Below are positions 25,194 through 33,009 of a DNA stretch of 64,000 nt, piece after piece. This stretch comes from Stutzerimonas stutzeri (GTDB taxonomy: Bacteria > Pseudomonadota > Gammaproteobacteria > Pseudomonadales > Pseudomonadaceae), in NCBI RefSeq assembly GCF_002909485.1, contig NZ_PPXG01000002.1:124001-188000 (forward strand), written 5' to 3'. How positions within the stretch are numbered: the first letter of the stretch is position 1; every line of letters begins with the position of its first letter. Under the pieces are notes generated by a model. That model ran no database searches. It saw only the letters and a list, made by a program, of their open reading frames with translations, and was not told the origin of the DNA. The position numbers and the translations under genes were made by a program.

Positions 25194-25746
25194 CGAGGGT
25201 GCCTCCGTTGGCCTGGCGATAGCCGTGCAGCAGCGCCTCGCGGGCGCGTGCCAGGCGCGACTTGACGGTGCCGGCGGCGAGCTGCAGCGTGGCGGCCAGT
25301 TCGTCGTAGGCCAGCCCCTCCACCTCGCGCAGCAGCAGGATCTCGCGCTGTTCGTGGGGCAGGCGGGCTAGCAAGCGTTCCAGCAATGCCAGATCGCGCC
25401 CGGTCTGCAGCCGGCTCAGCGGCGATGGCGCCGGATCGACCGGCTCGGCCAGTTCCTCCGGCGCCACGTCGACGTGGCGTTGCCGCTGGCGCAGCGCATC
25501 CAGCGCGGCATTGCGTGCGATCTGCAGCAACCAGGTCTGCAAGCGTGCTTCCGGGCGCCACCTGGGCAGCGCCTGGAAGGCGCGGATGAACGTTTCCTGA
25601 GTCAGGTCCGCGGCCTCGTCGGCGCTGCCGAGCAGGCGACGGAGGAAGTGGAAGACCCGCGCCTGATGGACGCGCACCAGCGTGCCGAACGCCTGGCGAT
25701 CACCACGCGCGGCCTGCTGGATGAGGTCCTGTTCGCTGTCGTTCAT
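25186..25746 (-). CDS. ECF (RpoE-type) RNA polymerase sigma factor
   Basis: 186 residues. Region 2: AFGTLVRVHQARVFHFLRRL, DEAADLTQETFIRAFQALPRW and LQTWLLQIARNAALDALRQR. Region 4: LARLPHEQREILLLREVEGL, YDELAATLQLAAGTVKSRL and ARAREALL. ATG 25746 gives a normal-length protein; the frame extends to 25827, and that start is possible. An ECF-type promoter lies ~110 bp upstream of ATG 25746, consistent with autoregulation. It heads an operon with the anti-sigma and the periplasmic sensor-like protein. Confidence 0.92.
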   Translation of the reverse strand: MNDSEQDLIQQAARGDRQAFGTLVRVHQARVFHFLRRLLGSADEAADLTQETFIRAFQALPRWRPEARLQTWLLQIARNAALDALRQRQRHVDVAPEELAEPVDPAPSPLSRLQTGRDLALLERLLARLPHEQREILLLREVEGLAYDELAATLQLAAGTVKSRLARAREALLHGYRQANGGTLDD

Positions 25747-25855
25747 TAAGCGCTCGTCTGGGCTGACCGCGCAGGGCGCCGCTAAAACCTGCTGCGTTGC
25801 CAACGCCTCAGTTTTTGCAGTGCCCATGCGCTGCCGTCCGGGTTGCCGCAGGGAT

Positions 25856-25882
25856 ATAACGCAACGGTTGGCAAAATGTTCC
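25856..25882 (-). promoter_or_regulatory. Predicted autoregulatory ECF-sigma promoter
   Basis: Minus strand: GGAAC (25882-25878), 16-bp spacer, CGTTAT (25861-25856), ahead of the sigma gene. GGAAC/CGTT-type elements are typical of ECF sigma targets. A second copy with identical spacing precedes the His-rich protein gene. Confidence 0.65.
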
Positions 25883-25895
25883 GGCTATTTTTGTC

Positions 25896-26420
25896 TCAGC
25901 GCGGAATCTTCACCCGGTCCTCGTCGAAGTCGCCTTTTTCTGCGTCGCGATGGCAGGCCACGCAGTTGAAGCGGCCGCCGACCGACTCGCGGGCGAACTT
26001 GGCTTCGCTGACCTCGTCGTGTTTGTGCTCGAACCAGCGCGTCTGGCTGATGCGTGGCGGCTCGCCGGCGGTGGGTGACGGCTCCACCGGCAGGCGGTTG
26101 ACGGCCGAGGCGCGGACCAGGAAGTCGAGGATTTCCTTTTCCTGCACCGGGTCCAGCGACGCGTTGCTGCCGTAGTGATCGCCCAGGGTGCGCATCTGCT
26201 CGCGCCAGGCATCTGCAGGCATCAGGCCAGGAGAATAGAGCATGTGGCAGGCCGCGCATTCTTCCTTCCACACCAGCGGTGCATCGCTCGGTACCGACAG
26301 GCGCTTGGGCCGCTTGTAGCCCTTGCGCTCGTGATGGTCGTCGTCATCGGCGAAGCTGAGGCCGGCCAATACCAGGGTCAGGCCCAGCCCGGCGACGGCA
26401 GCGAGGGGTGCAATCTTCAT
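25896..26420 (-). CDS. Dihaem cytochrome c (DHC family)
   Basis: 174-residue periplasmic protein. Signal peptide (IAPLAAVAGLGLTLVLAGLSFA), charged segment DDDDHHERKGYKRPKRL, then two haem c sites: CAACHMLYSPGLMPADAW near 55 and CVACHRDAEKGDF near 156. LPADAWREQM/LGDHYGSNASL is characteristic of DHC. In Rhodobacter and Shewanella DHC is the electron donor to SHP and is encoded beside it. ATG 26420 follows AAGGAG at 7 bp. 10 bp downstream of the SHP gene, same operon. Confidence 0.9.
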   Translation of the reverse strand: MKIAPLAAVAGLGLTLVLAGLSFADDDDHHERKGYKRPKRLSVPSDAPLVWKEECAACHMLYSPGLMPADAWREQMRTLGDHYGSNASLDPVQEKEILDFLVRASAVNRLPVEPSPTAGEPPRISQTRWFEHKHDEVSEAKFARESVGGRFNCVACHRDAEKGDFDEDRVKIPR

Positions 26421-26430
26421 GGCGGGCTCC

Positions 26431-26838
26431 TTACTTGATGCTGTCGATCCAGCTGATGAAGTCACCCTTTTCCTGCGCGGTGCATTCACGGGCGTAGACG
26501 TCGTCGCAGTTGCGGCGGAACCATTTCTCGACCTTCTTCAGGTCGGTGAAGCGCTCGGGGTTGGCTGCCGGCGCCAGCGGATCGACCTTGCGGTGCGCCG
26601 GCGTCTTGCCGGGCTGACGCGGGTCGGCGGTGTGGCAGGTGGTGCAGCTCATGGTCTTGCCGTTGCGCTGCTCCTCGGCGAAGTACAGTGCCTTGCCGCG
26701 CTCGGCGGAGAAACTGGTGAAGTTCGGATTCTCCTGACGCGCCTGTGCGGCGTAGCCGGCCAGCAGTGGGTGTTCGGTTTTGGCCAGGGCCGGCAGGCTC
26801 AGGCAGCAGGACAGGAGGATGATCCAGCGGGCTTTCAT
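26431..26838 (-). CDS. SHP-type oxygen-binding monohaem cytochrome c (DUF1924)
   Basis: 135 residues with a signal peptide (MKARWIILLSCCLSLPALA). One haem site, CTTCHTADPRQPGKT, near residue 64. C-terminal WFRRNCDDVYARECT and EKGDFISWI are the DUF1924 hallmark. In R. sphaeroides SHP the sixth haem ligand is an Asn that leaves on reduction so O2 or NO can bind; the Asn in RRNC is the candidate here, with two Cys that could form the known disulfide. Co-transcribed with dihaem cytochrome and divergent from a b561-reductase fusion. Confidence 0.88.
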   Translation of the reverse strand: MKARWIILLSCCLSLPALAKTEHPLLAGYAAQARQENPNFTSFSAERGKALYFAEEQRNGKTMSCTTCHTADPRQPGKTPAHRKVDPLAPAANPERFTDLKKVEKWFRRNCDDVYARECTAQEKGDFISWIDSIK

Positions 26839-26883
26839 GGTGCGCTCTCCGGTTGGGAATGAGCGCAGCCTAGGCGCGCTACC

Positions 26884-26932
26884 TTACGCCAAGCTGAAGC
26901 GCAGCGGTCGGTGCCGTTCAGTTTCGTTTCAG
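26884..26932. promoter_or_regulatory. Phased direct repeats in the shp / b561-reductase divergent region
   Basis: TTCAG-TTTCGT-TTCAG (26917-26932) is an exact 5-bp direct repeat at 11-bp phase, the geometry used by OmpR-family regulators and one base per half-site away from TTAAG-N6-TTAAG. A weaker pair, TTACG-N6-TGAAG, lies at 26884-26899. Both sit in the 140-bp region serving both transcripts. Confidence 0.4.
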
Positions 26933-26978
26933 CTCGCAGGAATACAAAGGCGGCATCCATTCAAAGAGGATCGCCGTC

Positions 26979-28577
26979 GTGGCTGCTTTCAATCGTTTCC
27001 GTCTGTTCCACTGGCTGCTGGCCGGTTTCTTTCTTGGCGCCTACCTCAGCGGTGACGACGCCGAGACGCTGCATATCTGGTTGGGCTATGGCCTGGTGGC
27101 GCTGTTGATGTGGCGCCTGCTGATCGTGCCGCTGCGCCTGCGCGGCTTCCCGCAGTTGCTGCCGCCGAAGGGCCAGCGGAGCAAGCCGGGCCTGTCGAGC
27201 GTCGGCAAGTGGCTGACGGTCGGCGCGCTGGGCAGTTTCGCCATTGCCAGCGTGGTCGGTCTGGGCATGGTAGACAACGGTGATGTGCTGGCCGCCCTGC
27301 CGGGCGTGGGGCCGGATGTCTTCGGCGCCGCCAGCGACATCGAATTCGTCGGCTGGATGGGCGACGCCGAAGAGGTGCACGAGTTCTTCGCCAACCTGGG
27401 GCTGTGGCTGATCGGCCTGCATGTCGGCTATGTGCTGCTGTTCCGCCGCAAGGCGGTATGGCCGATGCTGCGTGGCGTACCGAAGTCGGGACCGGCTTCG
27501 ACTGCACCTTCGACCTCGGCGCCGGTAGCGACTTCACTCGCGTCGTCGCCGTCGCCGTCGCCGTCGCCGGTCGAGGGGGAATTCACCCGCCTGCGCATCG
27601 CCTCACGCCAGGCTGAAACCGCCGACAGCTGTTCGTTCACCCTGCAGGTGCCGGCCGCCAAGCGCGCACGCTTTACCACGCAGCCGGGGCAGTTCCTCAC
27701 ACTCAAGGTGCCCGGTGCCGAGCCGGCGCTGCTGCGCTGCTACTCGCTGTCGCAGCGGCCGCAGGCGGATGGCGCGCTGCGCATCACTATCAAGCGGGTG
27801 CCCGGCGGGCGCGCGTCGAACTGGCTGCTGGACAATCTGCAGGCGGGCGACTGCATCGAGGCGCTGCCGCCGTCCGGGGTGTTCGTGCCGCGCAGCCTGG
27901 AGGGCGATCTGCTGCTGCTCGGTGCCGGCAGCGGCATCACGCCGTTGATGGCGATCCTGCAGGCGGCGCTGGTCGAGGGCAGCGGGCGGGTGTTCCTGTT
28001 CTACGCCAGCCGCGATGCCGCCTCGCTGATCTTTGCCGAGGAGCTGGCCGAGTGGTCTGCGCGTTACCCCGAGCGTCTGCAACTGCGCATCTGGCTCGAT
28101 GCCGAGCAGGGTGTGCCGAATGCTGCGGCCATCGCCGCGAAGCTGGCCGGTTGGCCGCTTGCCGAGGCCTTTGTCTGCGGCCCGCAGCCGTTCATGGATG
28201 GCGCCAGCGTGGCGCTGGGCGAGCTGGGGGTGGTGGCGGCGCGCATCCATCTGGAGCGTTTTGGGGCGGCGCCGCGTGGCGAGGCGGGCCGTGAGACGGG
28301 CGGTCGCCGCAGTCGCCTGCGGGTCGCGCTCGACGGTCGCCGTCACGAACTGGACGTACCGCGTGGCGAGGTGCTGCTGGAGGCGATGGAACAGGCCGGC
28401 CTGCAACCGCCGAGCGCCTGCCGCTCGGGTGTCTGCGCCGCCTGCAAATGCCGGGTGGTGGAGGGCAGCGTGAGCATGCGCAGCAACCAGGTGCTGAGCG
28501 AAAGCGAGGTGCGCCAGGGCTGGGCGCTGGCCTGCCAGGCCGAACCGCGCAGCGCCGAGCTGCAGGTTGAATATTGA
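26979..28577 (+). CDS. Cytochrome b561 fused to NAD(P)H:flavin and 2Fe-2S reductase
   Basis: 532 residues, GTG start with AGAGGA 8 bp upstream. Residues 1-~160: four-helix b561-type domain (RLFHWLLAGFFLG, GYGLVALLMWRLL, SVGKWLTVGALGSFA, NLGLWLIGLHVGYVLLF). Residues ~165-200: a Ser/Pro/Thr linker ending in four SP pairs. Then an FNR-like module: LLRCYSLSQRP (FAD), GAGSGITPLMAIL (NAD), CGPQPFMDGA. The C-terminal ferredoxin CRSGVCAACKCRVVEG plus ALACQ (Cx4Cx2C...C) binds 2Fe-2S. Predicted path: NAD(P)H, FAD, 2Fe-2S, haem b, periplasmic DHC, SHP. Stand-alone b561 is the usual partner in SHP clusters, so the fusion is notable. Confidence 0.88.
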   Translation: MAAFNRFRLFHWLLAGFFLGAYLSGDDAETLHIWLGYGLVALLMWRLLIVPLRLRGFPQLLPPKGQRSKPGLSSVGKWLTVGALGSFAIASVVGLGMVDNGDVLAALPGVGPDVFGAASDIEFVGWMGDAEEVHEFFANLGLWLIGLHVGYVLLFRRKAVWPMLRGVPKSGPASTAPSTSAPVATSLASSPSPSPSPVEGEFTRLRIASRQAETADSCSFTLQVPAAKRARFTTQPGQFLTLKVPGAEPALLRCYSLSQRPQADGALRITIKRVPGGRASNWLLDNLQAGDCIEALPPSGVFVPRSLEGDLLLLGAGSGITPLMAILQAALVEGSGRVFLFYASRDAASLIFAEELAEWSARYPERLQLRIWLDAEQGVPNAAAIAAKLAGWPLAEAFVCGPQPFMDGASVALGELGVVAARIHLERFGAAPRGEAGRETGGRRSRLRVALDGRRHELDVPRGEVLLEAMEQAGLQPPSACRSGVCAACKCRVVEGSVSMRSNQVLSESEVRQGWALACQAEPRSAELQVEY

Positions 28578-28596
28578 TATGCGTACGGAGCTAAAC

Positions 28597-28680
28597 GCTT
28601 CGCCCCGAGGGCGGTACTCCCACGAAGAAGCCAAGCCCCATCGCACATCTCGTGGGCGCCGCGCCCTCGCGGCGAATGCA
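28597..28680. repeat. Inverted pair of REP elements
   Basis: Two ~30-bp units in opposite orientation share the pattern CGTGGG-N7-8-GCCCTCG-N-GGCGAA: minus strand at 28597-28627, plus strand at 28649-28680. The second contains a perfect hairpin CGCCGCG-CCCT-CGCGGCG (28657-28674). Located between convergent genes, where it may also limit transcription. Nothing else is seen in the 177-bp gap. Confidence 0.65.
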
Positions 28681-28754
28681 GGCCGAAGGACTGCTAAAAC
28701 GAAAAGTCTGGCTATGTCCCGCTGGCTATCCGCATACAGAACCCGATCACTGCC

Positions 28755-29843
28755 TCAGCGGCGCACCAGCAACACCCCGGACTCCATGTGATGGGTATAG
28801 GGGAACTGGTCGAACAGTGCGCAGCGCTCGATGCGATGGGTGTCGTGCAGCTGGGCGATGTTCTGCGCCAGGGTTTCCGGGTTGCACGAAATATAGAGGA
28901 TGCGCTCGAAGCGGCGGGTCAGCTCGCAGGTATCGGGGTCCATGCCGGCGCGCGGCGGGTCGACGAAGACGCTGCCGAAGTCATAACTCTTCAAGTCGAT
29001 GCCGGCCAGGCGGCGGAACGGGCGAACCTCGTTCAGCGCCTGGGTCAGCTCCTCGGCGGACAGACGCACCAGGGTGACGTTGTCGATGCCGTTGTCGGCC
29101 AGGTTGGCCAGCGCGGCATTGACCGAGCTCTTGCTGATCTCGGTGGCCAGTACGCGGCGTACACGGCTGGCCAGCGGCAGGGTGAAGTTGCCGTTGCCGC
29201 AGTAGAGCTCCAGCAGGTCGTCGTCGCGCTCGCCGAGCGCCTCGAAGGCCCAGTTCAGCATCTTCTGGCAGACCTCGCCGTTGGGCTGGGTGAAGGCGCC
29301 CTCGGGTTGGCGATAGCGGAAAGTCCGCCCGGCCACGACGAGTTCTTCCTCGACATAGTCGCGCCCGATGACGATGCGCTTGCCGCGCGAACGACCGACG
29401 ATGCTCACACCCAGATTCGCCGCCAACTGTTCGGCTGCAGCTTGCCAGGCTTCGTTCAGCGGTCGGTGATAGGCCAGAGTGATCAGCGCGTCGCCCGCCA
29501 TGGTGGTCAGAAATTCCACCTGGAACAGCTTGAAGCCCAAGGCATCGCTGGCCTGCCAGCCGGCTTTCAGTTGCGGCATCAGTTCGTTGATGTGACGGCT
29601 GGCGATGGGGAAGTCATCGATCAGGATCGGCGTGTGGTTGTCGCCCGGCTCGAACATCGCATAGTGACGCTGGCCCTGGTCGTACCACAGACGGAATTCG
29701 GTGCGCAGGCGATAGTGCGCATCCGGTGAGTCGAACACTTCCGGCGCGGGTGCGTCGAAGGGCGCCAGCAGGTCGCGCAGCCGGGCGGCTTTCTCGGCGA
29801 GTTGGGTTTCGTAAGTGGCGGGGTCGAATTGCGGAGCGCTCAT
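28755..29843 (-). CDS. trmA: tRNA (uracil-5-)-methyltransferase
   Basis: Makes m5U54 (ribothymidine) in the T-loop of tRNAs. 362 residues, close to the E. coli enzyme. SAM site [16 protein letters not shown] near 210; [20 protein letters not shown] near 290; catalytic Cys in [13 protein letters not shown] near 322; catalytic Glu near the end in [10 protein letters not shown]. The start [15 protein letters not shown] is at 29843; the same frame stays open far upstream over the permease gene, but that part is a shadow. Stands alone. Confidence 0.97.
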   Translation of the reverse strand: MSAPQFDPATYETQLAEKAARLRDLLAPFDAPAPEVFDSPDAHYRLRTEFRLWYDQGQRHYAMFEPGDNHTPILIDDFPIASRHINELMPQLKAGWQASDALGFKLFQVEFLTTMAGDALITLAYHRPLNEAWQAAAEQLAANLGVSIVGRSRGKRIVIGRDYVEEELVVAGRTFRYRQPEGAFTQPNGEVCQKMLNWAFEALGERDDDLLELYCGNGNFTLPLASRVRRVLATEISKSSVNAALANLADNGIDNVTLVRLSAEELTQALNEVRPFRRLAGIDLKSYDFGSVFVDPPRAGMDPDTCELTRRFERILYISCNPETLAQNIAQLHDTHRIERCALFDQFPYTHHMESGVLLVRR

Positions 29844-29869
29844 GAAGACTCTTGGAATGGTAGATAAAT

Positions 29870-29960
29870 CGTAGGGTGGATCGGGGCGCGCAGCTGACGC
29901 TTTATCCATCCACCGTCTCCGTATCAAAGGTGGATGAAAAAAAGCGTCATCCACCCTACG
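29870..29960. repeat. REP-like palindromic repeat, copy B
   Basis: 91 bp with perfect 11-bp terminal inverted repeats (CGTAGGGTGGA / TCCACCCTACG) and two inner units, TTATCCATCCACCG and GGTGGATGAAAA. Same family as 7271-7342, 22 kb away. It lies between trmA and the permease gene. Confidence 0.8.
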
Positions 29961-29965
29961 GAACG

Positions 29966-31261
29966 TCAGCCGGCGAACCAGCCCAGCTTGACCACGAACA
30001 GCGCCGAGAGCACCCACATGGCCGGGCTCAGTTCGCGCCAGCGTCCGGCCAGCAGCTTGACGGCAGTCCAGGCGATGAAGCCGAAGGCGATACCGTTGGC
30101 GATGGAGAAGGTCAGCGGCATGGCCAGGGCAGTGACCACCACAGGTGCGGCGACTGTCATGTCGTCCCAGTCGATGCCGGCCAGGCTGCTCATCATCAGC
30201 ACGGCGACAAACAGCAGCGCCGGTGCGGTGGCGTAGGCCGGCACGGCACCGGCCAGCGGGGCAAAGAACAGGCTGAGCAGGAACAGCAGCGCCACGACAC
30301 AGGCGGTCAGGCCGGTGCGACCGCCTGCAGCCGTGCCGGCTGCGGACTCGATATAGCTGGTGGTGGTGGATGTGCCCAGTGCGGCGCCGGCCATGGTGGC
30401 GGTGCTGTCGGCCAGCAATGCACGGCCCAGGCGCGGCAGCTTGCCGTCCTTGTCGAGCAGCTCGGCTTTCTGCGCGACGCCGATCAGCGTCCCTGAGGTG
30501 TCGAACAGGTCGACGAAGAGGAAGGCGAAGATCACGCTGATCAGGCCGATGTCCAGCGCGCCGATGATATCCAGCTGCATGAAGGTCGGCGCCAGCGACG
30601 GCGGCATCGACACCACACCGTTGAGCTGCGACAGGCCCAGCAGGATCGATAGCCCGGTGACCACCAGAATGCCGATCATCACCGCGCCGGTAACCTTGCG
30701 ATAGGCCAGCGCGGCGATCAGGAAGAAGCCCAGGCAGGCCAGCAGCGGGCCGCCGGCACTGAGGTCGCCGAGACCCACCAGCGTCGCCGGATGGTCGACC
30801 ACGATGCCGGCGTTCTTCAGCGCGATGATCGCCAGGAACAGGCCGATGCCCGCGGCAATGCCGGCACGCAGGGCCAGCGGAATGCTGTGGATGATCCACT
30901 CGCGAATCTTGAAGATCGACAGGCCAAAGAAGATCACGCCCGAGAGGAACACCGCCCCGAGGGCGGTCTGCCAGGTGTAGCCCATGGTCAGCACGACGGT
31001 GTAGGTGAAGAAGGCGTTCAGACCCATGCCCGGCGCCAGTGCGATCGGGTAGTTGGCAACCAGGCCCATGATCGCCGAACCGATGGCTGCGGCCAGGCAG
31101 GTGGCGACAAACACCGCGCCGTGATCCATACCGGTTTCGGCGAGGATGCTCGGGTTGACGAAGAGGATGTAGGCCATCGTCAGGAAGGTGGTGATACCGG
31201 CCAGGACCTCGGTGCGCAGCGTGGTGTTGTGCGCCTTGAGTTGAAATAGCTTTTCCAGCAT
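29966..31261 (-). CDS. AzgA-type purine (adenine/guanine/hypoxanthine) permease
   Basis: 431-residue membrane transporter of the NCS2/AzgA branch with about 12 helices. Characteristic: [20 protein letters not shown] near 16-35, [15 protein letters not shown] near 71, [18 protein letters not shown] near 254, [20 protein letters not shown] near 300. Proton-coupled nucleobase uptake is expected. Monocistronic on the minus strand, divergent from the DJ-1/xdhC genes. The nearby molybdenum enzyme is not a typical xanthine dehydrogenase, so purine catabolism is not established. Confidence 0.92.
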   Translation of the reverse strand: MLEKLFQLKAHNTTLRTEVLAGITTFLTMAYILFVNPSILAETGMDHGAVFVATCLAAAIGSAIMGLVANYPIALAPGMGLNAFFTYTVVLTMGYTWQTALGAVFLSGVIFFGLSIFKIREWIIHSIPLALRAGIAAGIGLFLAIIALKNAGIVVDHPATLVGLGDLSAGGPLLACLGFFLIAALAYRKVTGAVMIGILVVTGLSILLGLSQLNGVVSMPPSLAPTFMQLDIIGALDIGLISVIFAFLFVDLFDTSGTLIGVAQKAELLDKDGKLPRLGRALLADSTATMAGAALGTSTTTSYIESAAGTAAGGRTGLTACVVALLFLLSLFFAPLAGAVPAYATAPALLFVAVLMMSSLAGIDWDDMTVAAPVVVTALAMPLTFSIANGIAFGFIAWTAVKLLAGRWRELSPAMWVLSALFVVKLGWFAG

Positions 31262-31392
31262 GGTCGATCCCCTATGTGCCGGTCAGTGTGAGGGCTGTCG
31301 CCTCTGGCGGGCGATTCGCGTGTCGTCGCAAAAGCCGCGCATCTTACACCGGCCGGCAGCGCGGTTGAATTTCCATTGAGCAGGTGAACGCC

Positions 31393-31959
31393 ATGAGCAA
31401 ACGAGTCCTGATTCCGATCGCCGACGGTTCCGAAGACCTGGAAGCCGTCACCCTGATCGACGTGCTGCGGCGTGCCGAGTTCGAGGTGTTGGTCGCCAGT
31501 GCCGAAGAGCGGCGCATGCTGACCTGCGCGCGCGGTACCCGGATCACCGCCGACGCCATGCTGCTCGACGTGCTGGCGCAGGATTTTGACCTGATCGTGC
31601 TGCCCGGCGGCATGCCCGGGGCGAAGACCCTCGGCGAGCTGGAGCCGCTGGCCGAGCGTGTTCGCCAGCAGGCTCGTGCCGGTCTCGATTTCGCCGCGAT
31701 CTGCGCCGCGCCGGCAGTGGCGCTGCATCCCTACGGCGTGCTCAAGGGCCGCCAGGTGACCTGCTACCCAGGCATGAGCGACAACCTCACCGGCACACAT
31801 TTCCTCGACCAGCCGGTGGTGGTGGACGGCAACTGCATCACCAGCCAGGGCCCGGCGACCGCCCTGGAATTCGCCCTGACCCTAGTGGAGCGTCTGGCCG
31901 GTCGCGGCAAGCGCCGCGAGGTGGCGGACGCCATGCTGGTGCCGGCAACGACGAACTAA
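31393..31959 (+). CDS. DJ-1/PfpI family protein (YajL-like)
   Basis: 188 residues of the DJ-1 fold: VLIPIADGSEDLEAVTLIDVL with the conserved Glu, LIVLPGGMPGAK, the nucleophile Cys in FAAICAAPAVALHPYGVLKG, and TSQGPATALEFAL. Family members act as oxidative-stress chaperones, glyoxalases or deglycases; which applies is not evident. ATG 31393 has AGGTG upstream. 72 bp upstream of xdhC on the same strand, separated by an inverted repeat. Confidence 0.92.
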   Translation: MSKRVLIPIADGSEDLEAVTLIDVLRRAEFEVLVASAEERRMLTCARGTRITADAMLLDVLAQDFDLIVLPGGMPGAKTLGELEPLAERVRQQARAGLDFAAICAAPAVALHPYGVLKGRQVTCYPGMSDNLTGTHFLDQPVVVDGNCITSQGPATALEFALTLVERLAGRGKRREVADAMLVPATTN

Positions 31960-31964
31960 TTTCG

Positions 31965-32025
31965 CCTCGGATCGGTCACTCCTTGCATTGCCGGGAGTCC
32001 TGGCAGCAATGGGCTGAATCCGAGG
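31965..32025 (+). promoter_or_regulatory. Inverted repeat enclosing the xdhC ribosome-binding site
   Basis: CCTCGGAT (31965-31972) pairs perfectly with ATCCGAGG (32018-32025). The second arm contains the start of the GAGGAG Shine-Dalgarno for xdhC (ATG 32032). Inner sequences ATTGCC and GGCAGCAAT can extend pairing. Could mask the ribosome site; role inferred. Confidence 0.4.
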
Positions 32026-32031
32026 AGATCA

Positions 32032-33009
32032 ATGGACAGTGTCGATCTGGCGGTACTGCGACGGGCCCGCGACTGGTTGCGTGAGGGCTATCCCGTGGTG
32101 CTCTACACGGTGCTGGAAACCTGGGGCAGCGCGCCACGTCCGGTGGGTTCGCTGCTGGCACTGCGCGGCGATGGCCGCGTTGAAGGCTCGGTGTCCGGCG
32201 GCTGCGTCGAGGACGATCTGCTCGCGCGGGTCATGGCCGATGAGCCACCGCAGGCTTGCCAGCTGATCACCTACGGCGTGAGCAAGGAAGAGTCCGCGCG
32301 TTTCGGTCTGCCCTGTGGTGGCACCCTGCGCCTGCTGCAGGAGCCATTGCGCGATGCCGGATGGATCGACGAGCTGCTGCGGCGTTGCGTCGGGCATGAA
32401 CGGCTGCTGCGCTGTGTGGATATCGCCAGTGGTGATGTAACGCTGCAAACCGCCGGCCGCGACGCCGCGCTGCAGTTCGATGGGCATACCCTGCGCGCAC
32501 CATTCGGCCCGGCCTGGCGCCTGCTGATGATCGGCGCGGGGCAGCTGTCGCGTTATGTCGCCGACCTGGCACATGGCCTCGGCTTCGAAGTACTGATCTG
32601 TGACCCGCGCGAAGGTTATGCCCACGACTGGGATGCGGCGACGGTGCGCTTCGTCCCCGGCATGCCGGACGATGCCGTGCTGGCCATCGAACCGGATGCG
32701 CACACCGCCATCGTCGCGCTGACCCACGACCCGCGGCTGGACGACATGGCACTGCTTACCGCGCTGCAGTCCGAAGCCTTTTACGTCGGCGCTCTGGGCT
32801 CGCGGGCCAACAGCGAAAAGCGCAAGGCGCGCCTGCTGTCGCTGGGCCTCGGCGAGCGCCAGGTGCAGCGGTTGCACGGCCCCATCGGCTTGCCCATCGG
32901 CAGCCGTACACCGGCGGAAATCGCGCTGTCCTTGATGGCCGAAGTGGTTGCGCTGAAAAACGGCGCTCTGGTCAGCCAGGCGTTGCTGGAACAACAGCGC
33001 TGTGCCTGA
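32032..33009 (+). CDS. xdhC: XdhC/PaoD-type molybdenum-cofactor maturation factor
   Basis: 325 residues. Binds molybdenum cofactor, promotes its sulfuration and delivers it to xanthine-dehydrogenase-family enzymes. N-terminal XdhC domain: TVLETWGSAPRPVGSLLAL and SGGCVEDDLLARV with the conserved Cys; PCGGTLRLL. C-terminal Rossmann domain: LLMIGAGQLSRYVADLA, LTHDPRLDD, YVGALGSRANSEKRKARL and GSRTPAEIALSLMAE. Its stop overlaps the mocA GTG start by 8 bp. Located upstream of the three-subunit molybdoenzyme it presumably serves. Confidence 0.93.
   Translation: MDSVDLAVLRRARDWLREGYPVVLYTVLETWGSAPRPVGSLLALRGDGRVEGSVSGGCVEDDLLARVMADEPPQACQLITYGVSKEESARFGLPCGGTLRLLQEPLRDAGWIDELLRRCVGHERLLRCVDIASGDVTLQTAGRDAALQFDGHTLRAPFGPAWRLLMIGAGQLSRYVADLAHGLGFEVLICDPREGYAHDWDAATVRFVPGMPDDAVLAIEPDAHTAIVALTHDPRLDDMALLTALQSEAFYVGALGSRANSEKRKARLLSLGLGERQVQRLHGPIGLPIGSRTPAEIALSLMAEVVALKNGALVSQALLEQQRCA

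Noticed and set aside
28755-30899. TrmA frame extending 352 codons upstream
   Set aside because: The extension lies over the purine permease gene in another frame; TrmA has normal length from 29843.
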